The position numbers and the translations under genes are program-made. Below, piece by piece: positions 33,244 to 44,576 of a DNA stretch of 64,000 bases. The DNA comes from Streptomyces cyaneochromogenes (lineage in GTDB: Bacteria; Actinomycetota; Actinomycetes; Streptomycetales; Streptomycetaceae), in assembly GCF_003963535.1 (NCBI RefSeq), contig NZ_CP034539.1, forward strand, positions 8,804,001-8,868,000, given 5' to 3'. Under the pieces are notes generated by a model, which had not been told where the DNA came from, did no database searches, and worked only from the letters and a program-made list of their open reading frames with translations. Positions within the stretch are counted from its first letter, which is position 1. Every line of letters starts with the position of its first letter.

Positions 33244-35085
33244 TCAGTGGTTCATGAAGGAGGTGACGGGCAGCGCCCGTTGGACGATCCGCACGTCGCC
33301 GAGGCGGCCGTGGAGGATCTGGTCGATCTTGCCGCCGTACTCGTAGCCGCCGAGCAGCCAGGGCAGGCCGACGGAGGTGATGCCCACCGCCGACGCCCTG
33401 GGATTGCGGACGACCGGGCAGCCCTCGACGTACAGCGTGGTGTGCCTGCCGTCGTTGACGACCGCCAGGTGCCACCAGGTCTCCAGCGGTGTCTCCTGGC
33501 CCCAGTTGGTGGCGATGCCCTGCTGGTTGAGCGGCCGCATCGCCCACTGCGGTTCGCGGTCGTTCGACAGGGACAGGGTCGCCAGCGGCTCGTCCGGGTC
33601 GTCGGCGGTCTTCCCCGCGGCGCCGCCCGTGCCGGTGCGGCCGATGATGCCGGACCAGGCGTGGTGGGAGGGGTCCCAGTCGGCGGGGAGGCGGTAGAAG
33701 GCCTCGATGGTGTAACCGTTGCCGAAGGTCGCCGAGTTGAGGGGGGCCTTGTCGACCGTGCGCAGGTAGGCGCCCTTCAGCGGGGACTTGAAGCCCTGGA
33801 ACTCCAGGCTGCCGTGGCCGGGCTGGTCGGGGTGGTGGTCCGCGGACCAGCCCAGCGAGCCGCCGCCCACCGTCACCAGGGTGAGGTCGTTGCCGTGTCC
33901 GGACAGATCGCGGACCGTGTCGGACACGGCCGAGTCGAAGCGCCAGTAGGCCACCGTGCCCGGCACCAGAATCCTCGACGCGGGGCGCGCCGGACGCGCC
34001 GGCACCGGGTCGAAGCCCGAGAACCGGGCGGCGAAGTCGATGTCCACCGAGAACCGGTCGGCGTCGCCGCTCAGCTCGATCTCCTGCCGCTCCAGCTCGT
34101 TGAGCCCCTTCGCGGCCCGGCCCAGGATCCACGGGGAGACCGTCTCCACGTCGATGACGTTCCGGTCGAGGTCGAAGCGGTACAGGCGGATCATCGCCGC
34201 GCCGCCGAAGTACCGGTTCTGATAGTTCGTCAGGTGGAGGTGTACGTCATGTCCCGCCGCGTTCTTGCGGGTCGTCCGCCCGGCGGGCCAGTAGTGGCCG
34301 TTGAGGGTGAGGAAGATCTGGTCGTGGTCCTCGATCAGCCGGTCCCACAGCTGCTGCCCGTACGCCGACAGGGAGTCGTCCTCGACGACCAGCTCGTGGG
34401 TCGTGAGGATCACGGGGATCTTCGGGTGCCGGGCGAGGACGTCCTCGGCCCATGCGTAGCCCTTCGCCGACAGCCGCCAGTCCAGCGCGAGCACCATCCA
34501 CTGCCGTCCGGCTGCCGTGAAGAGGTGGAAGCTGTTGTAGCCGTCGGGGGAGGCGCCCCCGAACGTCTTCTTCCCCTGGAACCGCTCCGGTCCGAAGGCG
34601 TCCAGGTAGGGCGTCGCGCCGCGCTGGTCGTCCGTCGACGACTTCACGTCGTGGTTGCCGGCGAGGACGCTGTAGCCCACGCCCCGCCGGTCCAGCAGCC
34701 GGAACGCCTCGCTGATCGCGGCGACTTCGGGCTGGGTGCCGTTCTGGGTGAGGTCGCCGAGGTGCGACAGGAAGACGATGTTCTCCTTGCGGCCGTGCTC
34801 CAGCAGATAGCGCAGGGACGCCTCGACCGGCGCCTTGTCGATGCTCGGCCCGTCGAAGAGGTACTGGGTGTCCGGCATCACGGCGAGCGTGAAGCGACGG
34901 CTGTCCGAGTCGGGCCGCCAGCCGGGCGCCGTGGACTCGGCGGGCGCGGCCCCGGCGACCGCCGGGACGGCGACCGAGGCCGTCGCGGCGGCACCGAGCA
35001 GCGCGGTGGCCCGCAGGAAACCGCGACGTCCGGCGCCGGCCTGTGCGGCCTCGCCGCCCGGGACATGGTCATGCGAAGTACACAC
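33244..35085 (-). CDS. TAT-exported metallophosphoesterase with C-terminal LamG-like domain
   Basis: A 613-aa secreted protein. The TAT signal is GRRGFLRATALLGAAATASVA. Calcineurin-type phosphoesterase motifs are AVMPDTQYL, SHLGDLTQNG, LAGNHDV, TTHELV and LNGHYW (about residues 50-290). Residues about 400-613 are a concanavalin-like LamG/laminin-G-3 fold (GTVAYWRFDSAVSDTVRDLSG, WWHLAVVNDGRHTTLYVEG) that probably binds glycan. GTG start at 35085 with GGAG upstream. It lies 62 bp after the GH2 gene. Pairing of a phosphoesterase with a carbohydrate-binding domain suggests attack on phosphorylated glycans or teichoic-type polymers. Confidence 0.9.
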   Translation of the reverse strand: MCTSHDHVPGGEAAQAGAGRRGFLRATALLGAAATASVAVPAVAGAAPAESTAPGWRPDSDSRRFTLAVMPDTQYLFDGPSIDKAPVEASLRYLLEHGRKENIVFLSHLGDLTQNGTQPEVAAISEAFRLLDRRGVGYSVLAGNHDVKSSTDDQRGATPYLDAFGPERFQGKKTFGGASPDGYNSFHLFTAAGRQWMVLALDWRLSAKGYAWAEDVLARHPKIPVILTTHELVVEDDSLSAYGQQLWDRLIEDHDQIFLTLNGHYWPAGRTTRKNAAGHDVHLHLTNYQNRYFGGAAMIRLYRFDLDRNVIDVETVSPWILGRAAKGLNELERQEIELSGDADRFSVDIDFAARFSGFDPVPARPARPASRILVPGTVAYWRFDSAVSDTVRDLSGHGNDLTLVTVGGGSLGWSADHHPDQPGHGSLEFQGFKSPLKGAYLRTVDKAPLNSATFGNGYTIEAFYRLPADWDPSHHAWSGIIGRTGTGGAAGKTADDPDEPLATLSLSNDREPQWAMRPLNQQGIATNWGQETPLETWWHLAVVNDGRHTTLYVEGCPVVRNPRASAVGITSVGLPWLLGGYEYGGKIDQILHGRLGDVRIVQRALPVTSFMNH

Positions 35086-35147
35086 GTGTGCTCCGTGAAG
35101 GGTGACAGGGGAGAGGAGGCGACAGGGGGAGAAGAGGCGACAGGGGT

Positions 35148-38074
<2,927 letters not shown>

Positions 38075-38078
<4 letters not shown>

Positions 38079-38914
38079 CCGCGGACGGCCCCCTTCGCGA
38101 GGTCGCCGATGATCTGCTTGGCGCCGACCGCGAACACGATCAGCAGCGGGATGAGGGCGAGCAGGGCGCCGGTCATCACGATGCCGTAGTCGGTGGTGCC
38201 GTGGGTGCCGTTGAGCTGGGAGAGCGCGACCTGGAGGGTCACGTTGTCCGGGTTGGTGAGGGCGATCAGGGGCCAGGCGAAGTCGTTCCACTGACCCATG
38301 AAGGTGAAGATGCCGAGGAAGGCGAGACCGGGGCGGACCACCGGCAGCGCCACGTGCCAGTACTGGCGCAGGAAGTTCGCGCCGTCCAGCCTGGAGGCGT
38401 CGAGCAGCTCGTCGTGGATGGCCGTCTTCATGTACTGGCGCATCCAGAAGATGCCGAAGGCGTTGGCCGCGGCCGGCACGATCAGCGCGGTCATCGAGCC
38501 GATCCAGCCGATCTTCGCCATGACGACGAACTGCGGGATGACCGACAGCTGCGCCGGCACCATGAAGATGAGCATGAGCAGCCCGAACAGCAGCCCCTTG
38601 CCGGGGAACTCGAACTTGGCGAAGACGAACGCGGCGAGCGAGTCGAAGAGCAGGACCAGGAAGGTCACCGACACCGCGACCAGCAGCGAGTTCCACATCG
38701 ACCCGAAGAAGTCGACGGCGTCGAAGAGACCTCGGACGTTGTCCAGGAAGTGCGTGCCCGGCAGCAGCTTCGGCGGGTACGAGAAGATCTCCGTCGAGCT
38801 GTGCGTCGACATGATCACGGCCCAGTAGAACGGGAAGGCCGAGAGCAGCGTGCCGATGATCAGCGGGAGGTGCAGCGCGATCCCTCTGCGGCGGGACCCC
38901 TTGATGGATGCCAT
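38075..38914 (-). CDS. ABC sugar transporter permease, MalG type
   Basis: A 279-aa inner-membrane permease with six predicted TM helices. The EAA loop reads DELLDASRLDGANFLRQYWHVALPVVRPGLA, which docks the ATPase. The N terminus is basic (MASIKGSRRR). It pairs with the MalF-like permease 14 bp upstream and overlaps the GH2 gene by 4 bp. No ATPase gene is in the operon; Streptomyces CUT1 importers commonly share the MsiK ATPase. Confidence 0.94.
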
Positions 38915-38928
38915 GATGCGGGCCCTTC

Positions 38929-39879
38929 CTACTCGCCCCGGCGCTGCACGAGGCGCCAGTTGATGACCGAGAAGAGCACGACGACGAGGAAGATGCCCCA
39001 CGCCACCGCGGCTCCGTATCCGAAGTCGTTGTTGTCGAAGGTCTGCTGGAAGAAGTAGAGGACCATCGTCTGGCCCGAGTGGCCCGGACCGCCCGCGAAC
39101 GTCGAGTCGTTGGACGAGGTCTGGAGCAGGACCTGCGGTTCGGAGAAGCTCTGCAGGCCGGTGACCGTCGAGACGACGAGCACGAAGAGCAGCGTGGGGC
39201 GCAGCAGCGGCAGCGTGATCCGGAAGAAGGTCTGGATCGGACCGGCGCCGTCCATGCGCGCCGCCTCGTACAGGTCGCTCGGGATGGTCTGGAGTCCGGC
39301 GAGGAAGATGATGGCGTTGTAGCCGGTCCACTGCCACGTCATCAGTGCCGCGATGGTGACCTTGATGCCCCACGGCGTGTTCAGCCAGGCCACCTGGTCG
39401 ATGCCCACCGCGTTGAGGACGGCGTTCACCATGCCGGCGTTGGTGGAGAAGATCGAGCCGAAGACGATCGCGATGGCGACGACCGAGGTGACGTTCGGCA
39501 GGAAGTAGGCGACGCGGTACAGGCCCTTGAACCGGACCGCGGAGTTGAGCATCACGGCCGTGACCATCGCCAGGAAGATCATGGGGAAGGTGGCCAGCGC
39601 CCAGATGACGACCGTGTTGCCGATCGAGTTCCAGAAGTCGCTGTCGCTCAGCAGGTACTGGTACTGCGAAAGCCCGGCCCACTCCATCGAGCCGAGGCCG
39701 TCCCAGCGGTGGAAGGACAGGTAGAGCGAGAAGCCGACCGGGAAGAGGCCGAAGCCGAGGAAGATCAGGTAGAAGGGCGAGATGGCGGCGTAGAGGTGCC
39801 AGTACTTGCGGAAGCCGCTCTTCGGCTGTGCGGGAGCGGGCTGCGCGACGGCGGGCGGGGTCTGTTCGAGGACGGCCAT
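38929..39879 (-). CDS. ABC sugar transporter permease, MalF type
   Basis: A 316-aa permease. The Pro/Ala-rich cytoplasmic N terminus is followed by six TM helices. The EAA loop is DLYEAARMDGAGPIQTFFRITLPLLRPTL. I start at MAVLEQTPPA (39879), whose A overlaps the sugar-binding protein stop (TGATG); an upstream in-frame start at 39918 is inside that gene. It forms the heterodimeric channel with the downstream MalG-like protein. Confidence 0.94.
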   Translation of the reverse strand: MAVLEQTPPAVAQPAPAQPKSGFRKYWHLYAAISPFYLIFLGFGLFPVGFSLYLSFHRWDGLGSMEWAGLSQYQYLLSDSDFWNSIGNTVVIWALATFPMIFLAMVTAVMLNSAVRFKGLYRVAYFLPNVTSVVAIAIVFGSIFSTNAGMVNAVLNAVGIDQVAWLNTPWGIKVTIAALMTWQWTGYNAIIFLAGLQTIPSDLYEAARMDGAGPIQTFFRITLPLLRPTLLFVLVVSTVTGLQSFSEPQVLLQTSSNDSTFAGGPGHSGQTMVLYFFQQTFDNNDFGYGAAVAWGIFLVVVLFSVINWRLVQRRGE

Positions 39880-41165
39880 CAGTAGCTCACCCCCAGGTGC
39901 TTCGCGATGCGACGGCACTTGCTCATGGCGTCACTCCAGGCCTTCTTCGGGTCCTTGCCGAGGACGCCGACGTTCTTGATCTCGTCCTTGATGGGCTGCC
40001 CGAGAGCGACGTCGTACGGGCTGTTGTAGGCGACCGCGATCTTCTGCGCGGCCGGCCCGAAGATGTCGGTCGTGACCTGGCCGCCGAAGAAGTCGTCCGG
40101 CTCCCGCATCTGCTTCAGGTCGTACGAGGCGGGCGTGGACGGGAAGAGGCCCGCGTCGACGTAACCCTGGGCCTGGTTGGCCGCGTTGAGTATCCAGGTG
40201 ATGACCTCGAAGGCCCGCTCGGGCTCCCGGCACGCCTTGGTGATCGACAGGAACGAACCGCCGCTGTTCGCGGGCCGCACGGGCATCTGCGCCACCCGCC
40301 ACCTGCCCTTGGTCTTCGGCACACCGTTCTTGATGTCGAAGCTGGCCCAGGAGGCGTTCAGCTGGCTCGGCAGCTTGCCGTCCTGGATGGCCGACAGCTG
40401 GTCCGGGGTGCCGCTGACCAGGTCCGAGACGATCCCGCGCCGCTTGGCCTCCACGGCGAGCGCCCAGGCCCGGCGCACGTGTTCCTGGTCGCCGATGAAG
40501 TGGCGGTCCTTGTCGACGTACCGCTTCGCGCCCTGCTCCACGACGTTCCCGAAGACGGAGTTGACGTCGGTGAGCAGCTTGGCCTGCGGGACGCGCTTGC
40601 CCAGTTGCACGCCCGCGTCGAAGAACTTCTCCCAGGTGTTCAGTTCGTTCGACACGTCGTCGGGTTCGTACGGCAGCCCCGCCTTGCGGAAGACCTCGTA
40701 CTGGTAGTAGTGCGCGACCGGCCCGCAGTCGATCGGGAAGCCGACCATCGTGCCGTCGTCGGCTATGCCCTGGTCCCACTTCCAGGACAGGTACTGGCTC
40801 TTGTACTTCTCCGCGCCCAGCGTCCGCAGATCGATGAACTGGTCCGCGTTCGGCAGATAGGCGGCCATGTCCTCGCCCTTGAGCCCCGCGATGTCGGGGA
40901 TGTGGGCCCGGCCGGTGATGGTGGTGATGAGCTTGGAGCGGTACTGGCCGCCGATCTGGATGGCCTGGAGGTCCACCGAGCTGTCGTAGCGGGCCTTGGC
41001 GTTCTTGACGACCGTGTCGCTCAGGCCGCCGCTCCAGTACCAGAGGACCATGTTCCGGCCGGTCGAGCCGGTCGGAACGGCACAGCCGGACGCCAGGCCG
41101 CCGAGCGCCGTGGCGGCCGTACCGGCCAGGCCCGCGCGCAGCAGGCCTCTTCGTGAGAGCCGCAC
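39879..41165 (-). CDS. extracellular sugar-binding lipoprotein of ABC importer
   Basis: A 428-aa family-1 solute-binding protein. N terminus: MRLSRRGLLRAG TAT-type signal and lipobox LASGC, so it is a membrane-anchored lipoprotein. The mature part begins NMVLWYWSGGLSDTVVKN and has the usual WNWEKFFDAG-like hinge region (LNTWEKFFDAG). I prefer the GTG at 41165 because GGTGGGAG lies directly upstream; an ATG at 41204 would add 13 residues and has no ribosome site. It captures an oligosaccharide at the cell surface for the two permeases. The ligand is probably a galactose-, mannose- or fucose-containing glycan fragment, judging by the neighbouring hydrolases. Confidence 0.9.
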   Translation of the reverse strand: MRLSRRGLLRAGLAGTAATALGGLASGCAVPTGSTGRNMVLWYWSGGLSDTVVKNAKARYDSSVDLQAIQIGGQYRSKLITTITGRAHIPDIAGLKGEDMAAYLPNADQFIDLRTLGAEKYKSQYLSWKWDQGIADDGTMVGFPIDCGPVAHYYQYEVFRKAGLPYEPDDVSNELNTWEKFFDAGVQLGKRVPQAKLLTDVNSVFGNVVEQGAKRYVDKDRHFIGDQEHVRRAWALAVEAKRRGIVSDLVSGTPDQLSAIQDGKLPSQLNASWASFDIKNGVPKTKGRWRVAQMPVRPANSGGSFLSITKACREPERAFEVITWILNAANQAQGYVDAGLFPSTPASYDLKQMREPDDFFGGQVTTDIFGPAAQKIAVAYNSPYDVALGQPIKDEIKNVGVLGKDPKKAWSDAMSKCRRIAKHLGVSY

Positions 41166-41254
41166 AGCTCCCACCGCCTTTCGGATCTGTTCGGGACTTC
41201 GCATGGGAGGGGCATGTGGGGGCGCACGTGTGTGGGGCACGTGGGGTGGGGAGG

Positions 41255-42274
41255 TCAGTTCTGCCGTGCGGGAGGAGTCACCGGGGCGTACGCGACCGGG
41301 GGACCGGGATCCGCCGGGAGCCGGTCCGCGAGGAAGCCGTACGTCCGTTTCAGCTCGGGGTCGGTCAGGGAACGCCACCAGCGGTCGACGCCGTACCAGC
41401 CGGGGGCGGCCAGGGCGCCGCCGTGCCGCTGGACGGACAGCCCGGCGGACAGGACGGCGAACCTGAGCCGTTCCTCCAGGGACCAGCCGCCCAGCGAGGC
41501 CGCGACGAAGCTCGCCCCGAACACGTCGCCGGCGCCCGTGGCGTCGAGGACGTCGACATCCAGGGCGGGCACCTCGGCGTACTCACCGGTCACCTGGTCC
41601 ACGGCGACCGCGCCGTCACCGCCGCGCGTCACCACGGCCACCGGCACCAGCTCGCTGAGCGTCCACAGGGCCGCGACCGCGCTGTCGGTGCGGGTGTAGG
41701 CCATGGCCTCGGTCTCGTTGGGGAGGAAGGCGTGGCACAGACGGAGCTGGTCGAGCAGGTCGGTGGACCACTGCTGGGTGGGGTCCCAGCCGACGTCGGC
41801 GTAGATGTGCGTGCCGTTCGCGGCGGCCTTGGCCAGCCACTCGCGGGGTTCGGCCTCGATGTGCACGAGGGCGGTGCGCGCCTCGGGCGGGTCGCCCATC
41901 AGCGCGTCCTGCGAGTGCGGGGGTTCCTGGCCGTGGGTGACGAGGGCACGGTCGTGGCCGTAGGCGAGCGAGACGGTGACCGGGGTGGGCCAGCGGTCCG
42001 CGGTGCGGGACAGCGAGAGGTCGATGCCCTCCTGGTCGCACAGGATGTCCCGGCAGTACTCGCCGTAGAGGTCGTCGCCGAACACCGTGGCCAGCGAGGT
42101 CCTCAGGCCGAAGCGGGCGGCCGCCACCGCCAGGTTGGCGATGCCGCCCGGGCCGCAGCCCATGCCGCCGGTCCAGATCTCCTCGCCCGGTGTCGGCGGC
42201 TTGCCGAGCCCCGTCAGGACGAGGTCGTAGAAGAGCAGCCCGGTCAGCAGCACATCGGGCCGGTCGTCGTCCAC
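41255..42274 (-). CDS. PfkB/ribokinase-family sugar kinase
   Basis: A 339-aa kinase. The N-terminal region GGMGCGPGGIANLAVAAARFG is the first PfkB sugar-binding segment; LDATGAGDVFGASF is the second signature with the catalytic Asp and anion hole. GTG start. It lies 89 bp upstream of the sugar-binding protein gene on the same strand and 131 bp from the divergent DeoR gene. It probably phosphorylates a monosaccharide or nucleoside-like sugar released by the glycosidases. It could also supply phosphorylated substrate for the GH4 enzyme. Confidence 0.92.
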   Translation of the reverse strand: MDDDRPDVLLTGLLFYDLVLTGLGKPPTPGEEIWTGGMGCGPGGIANLAVAAARFGLRTSLATVFGDDLYGEYCRDILCDQEGIDLSLSRTADRWPTPVTVSLAYGHDRALVTHGQEPPHSQDALMGDPPEARTALVHIEAEPREWLAKAAANGTHIYADVGWDPTQQWSTDLLDQLRLCHAFLPNETEAMAYTRTDSAVAALWTLSELVPVAVVTRGGDGAVAVDQVTGEYAEVPALDVDVLDATGAGDVFGASFVAASLGGWSLEERLRFAVLSAGLSVQRHGGALAAPGWYGVDRWWRSLTDPELKRTYGFLADRLPADPGPPVAYAPVTPPARQN

Positions 42275-42321
42275 GGTTGCGTCCTCTCGTTCGGGACCCG
42301 CTCAACAGAGCTCGTCAAAAC

Positions 42322-42406
42322 TCTTCAATTCGGTGACCGGAATCGTGCGCCGCTCGGAGAGATTGGTCAATACCCGAGCAGAAATGAGCATGGCGATGAT
42401 TGAAGA
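42322..42406. promoter_or_regulatory. candidate DeoR operator half-sites in the divergent promoter
   Basis: TCTTCAAT at 42322-42329 and its complement ATTGAAGA at 42399-42406 form an inverted pair with centres about 77 bp apart; flanks also agree partly (C-T/A-TCTTCAAT). One lies close to the PfkB promoter side, the other overlaps the DeoR start. The arrangement fits a looping DeoR repressor controlling both operons. Confidence 0.5.
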
Positions 42407-43191
42407 TGACGAGTAGTGTTCACGGCGTGCTAGCGGAACGACGACACCAACTCATCCTGCGGGCCCTGCGCGCCGGTGGCCCCGCGGCCGTGACCGATCT
42501 CTCCGAACAGCTGGGTGTGAGCCCCGCCACGATCAGGCGTGACCTGGTCAAACTCGAGGAGGACGGCCTGCTCACCCGGGTCCACGGCGGCGCGGTCGCG
42601 GACGAGGGCGACCAGCCCTTCGCCGAGGTCGCCGAGGTGCGCGTGCCCGAGAAGGACGCCATAGCCGCGCATGCGGCCGCGATGATCGAAGACGGTCAGT
42701 CGGTGCTGCTCGACATCGGCACCACCGCCTTCCGGCTGGCCCGCCAGCTGCACGGCCGCCGCCTCACCGTGATCACCAGCAACCTGGTGGTCTACGAGGA
42801 GCTCGCCGACGACGAGGGCATCGAGCTGGTGCTGCTCGGCGGCATGCTCCGCCGCGAGTACCGCTCCCTGGTCGGCTTCCTCACCGAGGACAATCTGCGC
42901 CAGCTGCACGCCGACTGGCTGTTCCTCGGCACCAGTGGGGTGCGGCCCGGCGGGCAGGTCATGGACACCACGGTCGTCGAGGTGCCGGTCAAGCGGGCCA
43001 TGATCAAGGCCGGCGACAGGGTCGTCCTGCTCGCCGACTCGGCGAAGTTCCCCGGGCACGGGATGGCGAAGGTGTGCGGTCCCGAGGATCTGGACGTGGT
43101 GGTGACGAACGCGCCGGTCGACACGGCGACGCGGGCTTCCCTGGAGGAGGCGGGCGTCGAGGTCGTCGTGGCGGGAAAGGTGCAGACGTGA
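42406..43191 (+). CDS. DeoR-family transcriptional repressor
   Basis: A 261-aa regulator. N-terminal HTH: RRHQLILRALRAGGPAAVTDLSEQLGVSPATIRRDLVKLEEDG, then LLTRVHGGA typical of DeoR. The C-terminal DeoRC sensor domain has VLLDIGTTAFRLA, LLGGMLRREYRSLVG and VVLLADSAKFPGHG; it binds phosphosugars. The start is uncertain (ATG 42406, or TTG 42400, or GTG slightly downstream) because no clear ribosome site is seen. Its stop overlaps the GH4 start by 4 bp. It probably controls this operon and the divergent kinase/transporter operon, with a sugar phosphate made by the kinase as inducer. Confidence 0.92.
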   Translation: MTSSVHGVLAERRHQLILRALRAGGPAAVTDLSEQLGVSPATIRRDLVKLEEDGLLTRVHGGAVADEGDQPFAEVAEVRVPEKDAIAAHAAAMIEDGQSVLLDIGTTAFRLARQLHGRRLTVITSNLVVYEELADDEGIELVLLGGMLRREYRSLVGFLTEDNLRQLHADWLFLGTSGVRPGGQVMDTTVVEVPVKRAMIKAGDRVVLLADSAKFPGHGMAKVCGPEDLDVVVTNAPVDTATRASLEEAGVEVVVAGKVQT

Positions 43192-44528
43192 AGCTGACGA
43201 TTCTGGGCGGCGGCGGATTCCGCGTGCCGCTCGTGTACGGGGCGCTCCTGGGCGATCGCGCCGAGGGCCGGGTCACCCACGTCGTGCTGCACGACCTGGA
43301 CGCAGGCCGCCTGAACGCCGTGACCCGAGTCCTCGCCGAACAGGCGGCCGGGATCCCCGACGCCCCCGAGGTGACCGCCACCACCGACCTGGACGAGGCC
43401 CTGCGCGGCGCCGACTTCGTCTTCTCGGCGATCCGCGTCGGCGGCCTGGAGGGCAGGGCGAACGACGAGCGGGTCGCGCTCGCCGAGGGCGTCCTCGGTC
43501 AGGAGACGGTCGGCGCGGGCGGCATCGCCTACGGCCTGCGGACCGTCCCGGTCGCCGTCGACATCGCGCAGCGGGTGGCCCGTCTGGCGCCGGACGCCTG
43601 GGTCATCAACTTCACCAACCCGGCCGGACTGGTCACCGAGGCCATGTCCCGCCACCTCGGCGACCGTGTCATCGGCATCTGCGACTCGCCGGTCGGCCTC
43701 GGCCGCCGTATCGCCCGCGTGCTCGGCGTGAAGAACCCCGGCGAGGCATGGATCGACTACGTCGGCCTCAACCACCTCGGCTGGGTCCGCGGCCTGCGCG
43801 TCGCCGGCCGCGACGAACTCCCGCGCCTGCTCGCCGACCCCGATCTGCTCGGCTCCTTCGAGGAGGGCAAGCTCTTCGGCGTCGACTGGCTCCGCTCCCT
43901 CGGCGCGATCCCGAACGAGTACCTGCACTACTACTACTTCAACCGGGAAGCCGTCCGCGCCTACCAGCAGGCGGAGAAGACCCGCGGCGCGTTCCTGCGC
44001 GACCAGCAGGCCGGCTTCTACGAGCAGATGCGCGACCCGGACGCCTCGGCACTGGAGATCTGGGACCGCACCCGCGCCGAGCGCGAGGCCACCTACATGT
44101 CCGAGAACCGGGAGACGGCCGGCGCCGGCGAACGCGACGCCGACGACCTGTCCGGCGGGTACGAGAAGGTGGCGCTCGCCCTGATGCGGGCCATCGCCCG
44201 CGACGAGCGCACGACCCTGATCCTCAACGTCCGCAACCAGGCCACCCTCTCCGTCCTCGACGCCGACGCCGTCATCGAGGTGCCCTGCCTGGTCGACGCC
44301 AACGGCGCCCACCCGGTCGCGGTCGCCCCGCTGCCCGACCACGCCACCGGGCTGGTCTGCGCGGTCAAGGCCGTCGAGCGCGAGGTGCTCGCCGCCGCCG
44401 AGTCCGGCGCCCGTACGACGGCGGTGAAGGCCTTCGCCCTGCACCCGCTCGTCGACTCCGTGAACGTGGCCCGTCGCCTCGTCGAGGGCTACACCGACGT
44501 TCACCCCGGTCTCGCGTACCTTAAGTAA
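43188..44528 (+). CDS. GH4 family NAD-dependent glycosidase
   Basis: A 446-aa GH4 enzyme. NAD loop: KLTILGGGGFRVPLVYGAL; substrate/metal segments INFTNPAGLVTEA, GICDSPVG and YVGLNHLGWV. GH4 enzymes work by NAD-assisted oxidation/elimination with Mn2+, with the CxxP tetrad marking subfamily. Here it is C-D-S-P, nearer the CDMP of 6-phospho-alpha-glucosidases than the CNVP of 6-phospho-beta-glucosidases (from memory of the family). GTG start in a 4-bp overlap with the DeoR gene. The usual automatic name would be 6-phospho-beta-glucosidase, but the substrate should be tested. Confidence 0.9.
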   Translation: MKLTILGGGGFRVPLVYGALLGDRAEGRVTHVVLHDLDAGRLNAVTRVLAEQAAGIPDAPEVTATTDLDEALRGADFVFSAIRVGGLEGRANDERVALAEGVLGQETVGAGGIAYGLRTVPVAVDIAQRVARLAPDAWVINFTNPAGLVTEAMSRHLGDRVIGICDSPVGLGRRIARVLGVKNPGEAWIDYVGLNHLGWVRGLRVAGRDELPRLLADPDLLGSFEEGKLFGVDWLRSLGAIPNEYLHYYYFNREAVRAYQQAEKTRGAFLRDQQAGFYEQMRDPDASALEIWDRTRAEREATYMSENRETAGAGERDADDLSGGYEKVALALMRAIARDERTTLILNVRNQATLSVLDADAVIEVPCLVDANGAHPVAVAPLPDHATGLVCAVKAVEREVLAAAESGARTTAVKAFALHPLVDSVNVARRLVEGYTDVHPGLAYLK

Positions 44529-44538
44529 GCCCCCTGAC

Positions 44539-44552
44539 GGAAAGCGCTTTCC
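44539..44552. promoter_or_regulatory. 14-bp palindrome between GH4 and GH38 genes
   Basis: GGAAAGCGCTTTCC is a perfect palindrome of the kind bound by LacI-family repressors (central CG, AAGCGCTT core). It lies about 25 bp before the GH38 start in a 48-bp gap. It may be an internal operator or promoter control point for the mannosidase/fucosidase pair; a short hairpin role is also possible. Confidence 0.55.
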
Positions 44553-44576
44553 CGCCAGCCTCTCTGGAGACCCCTC

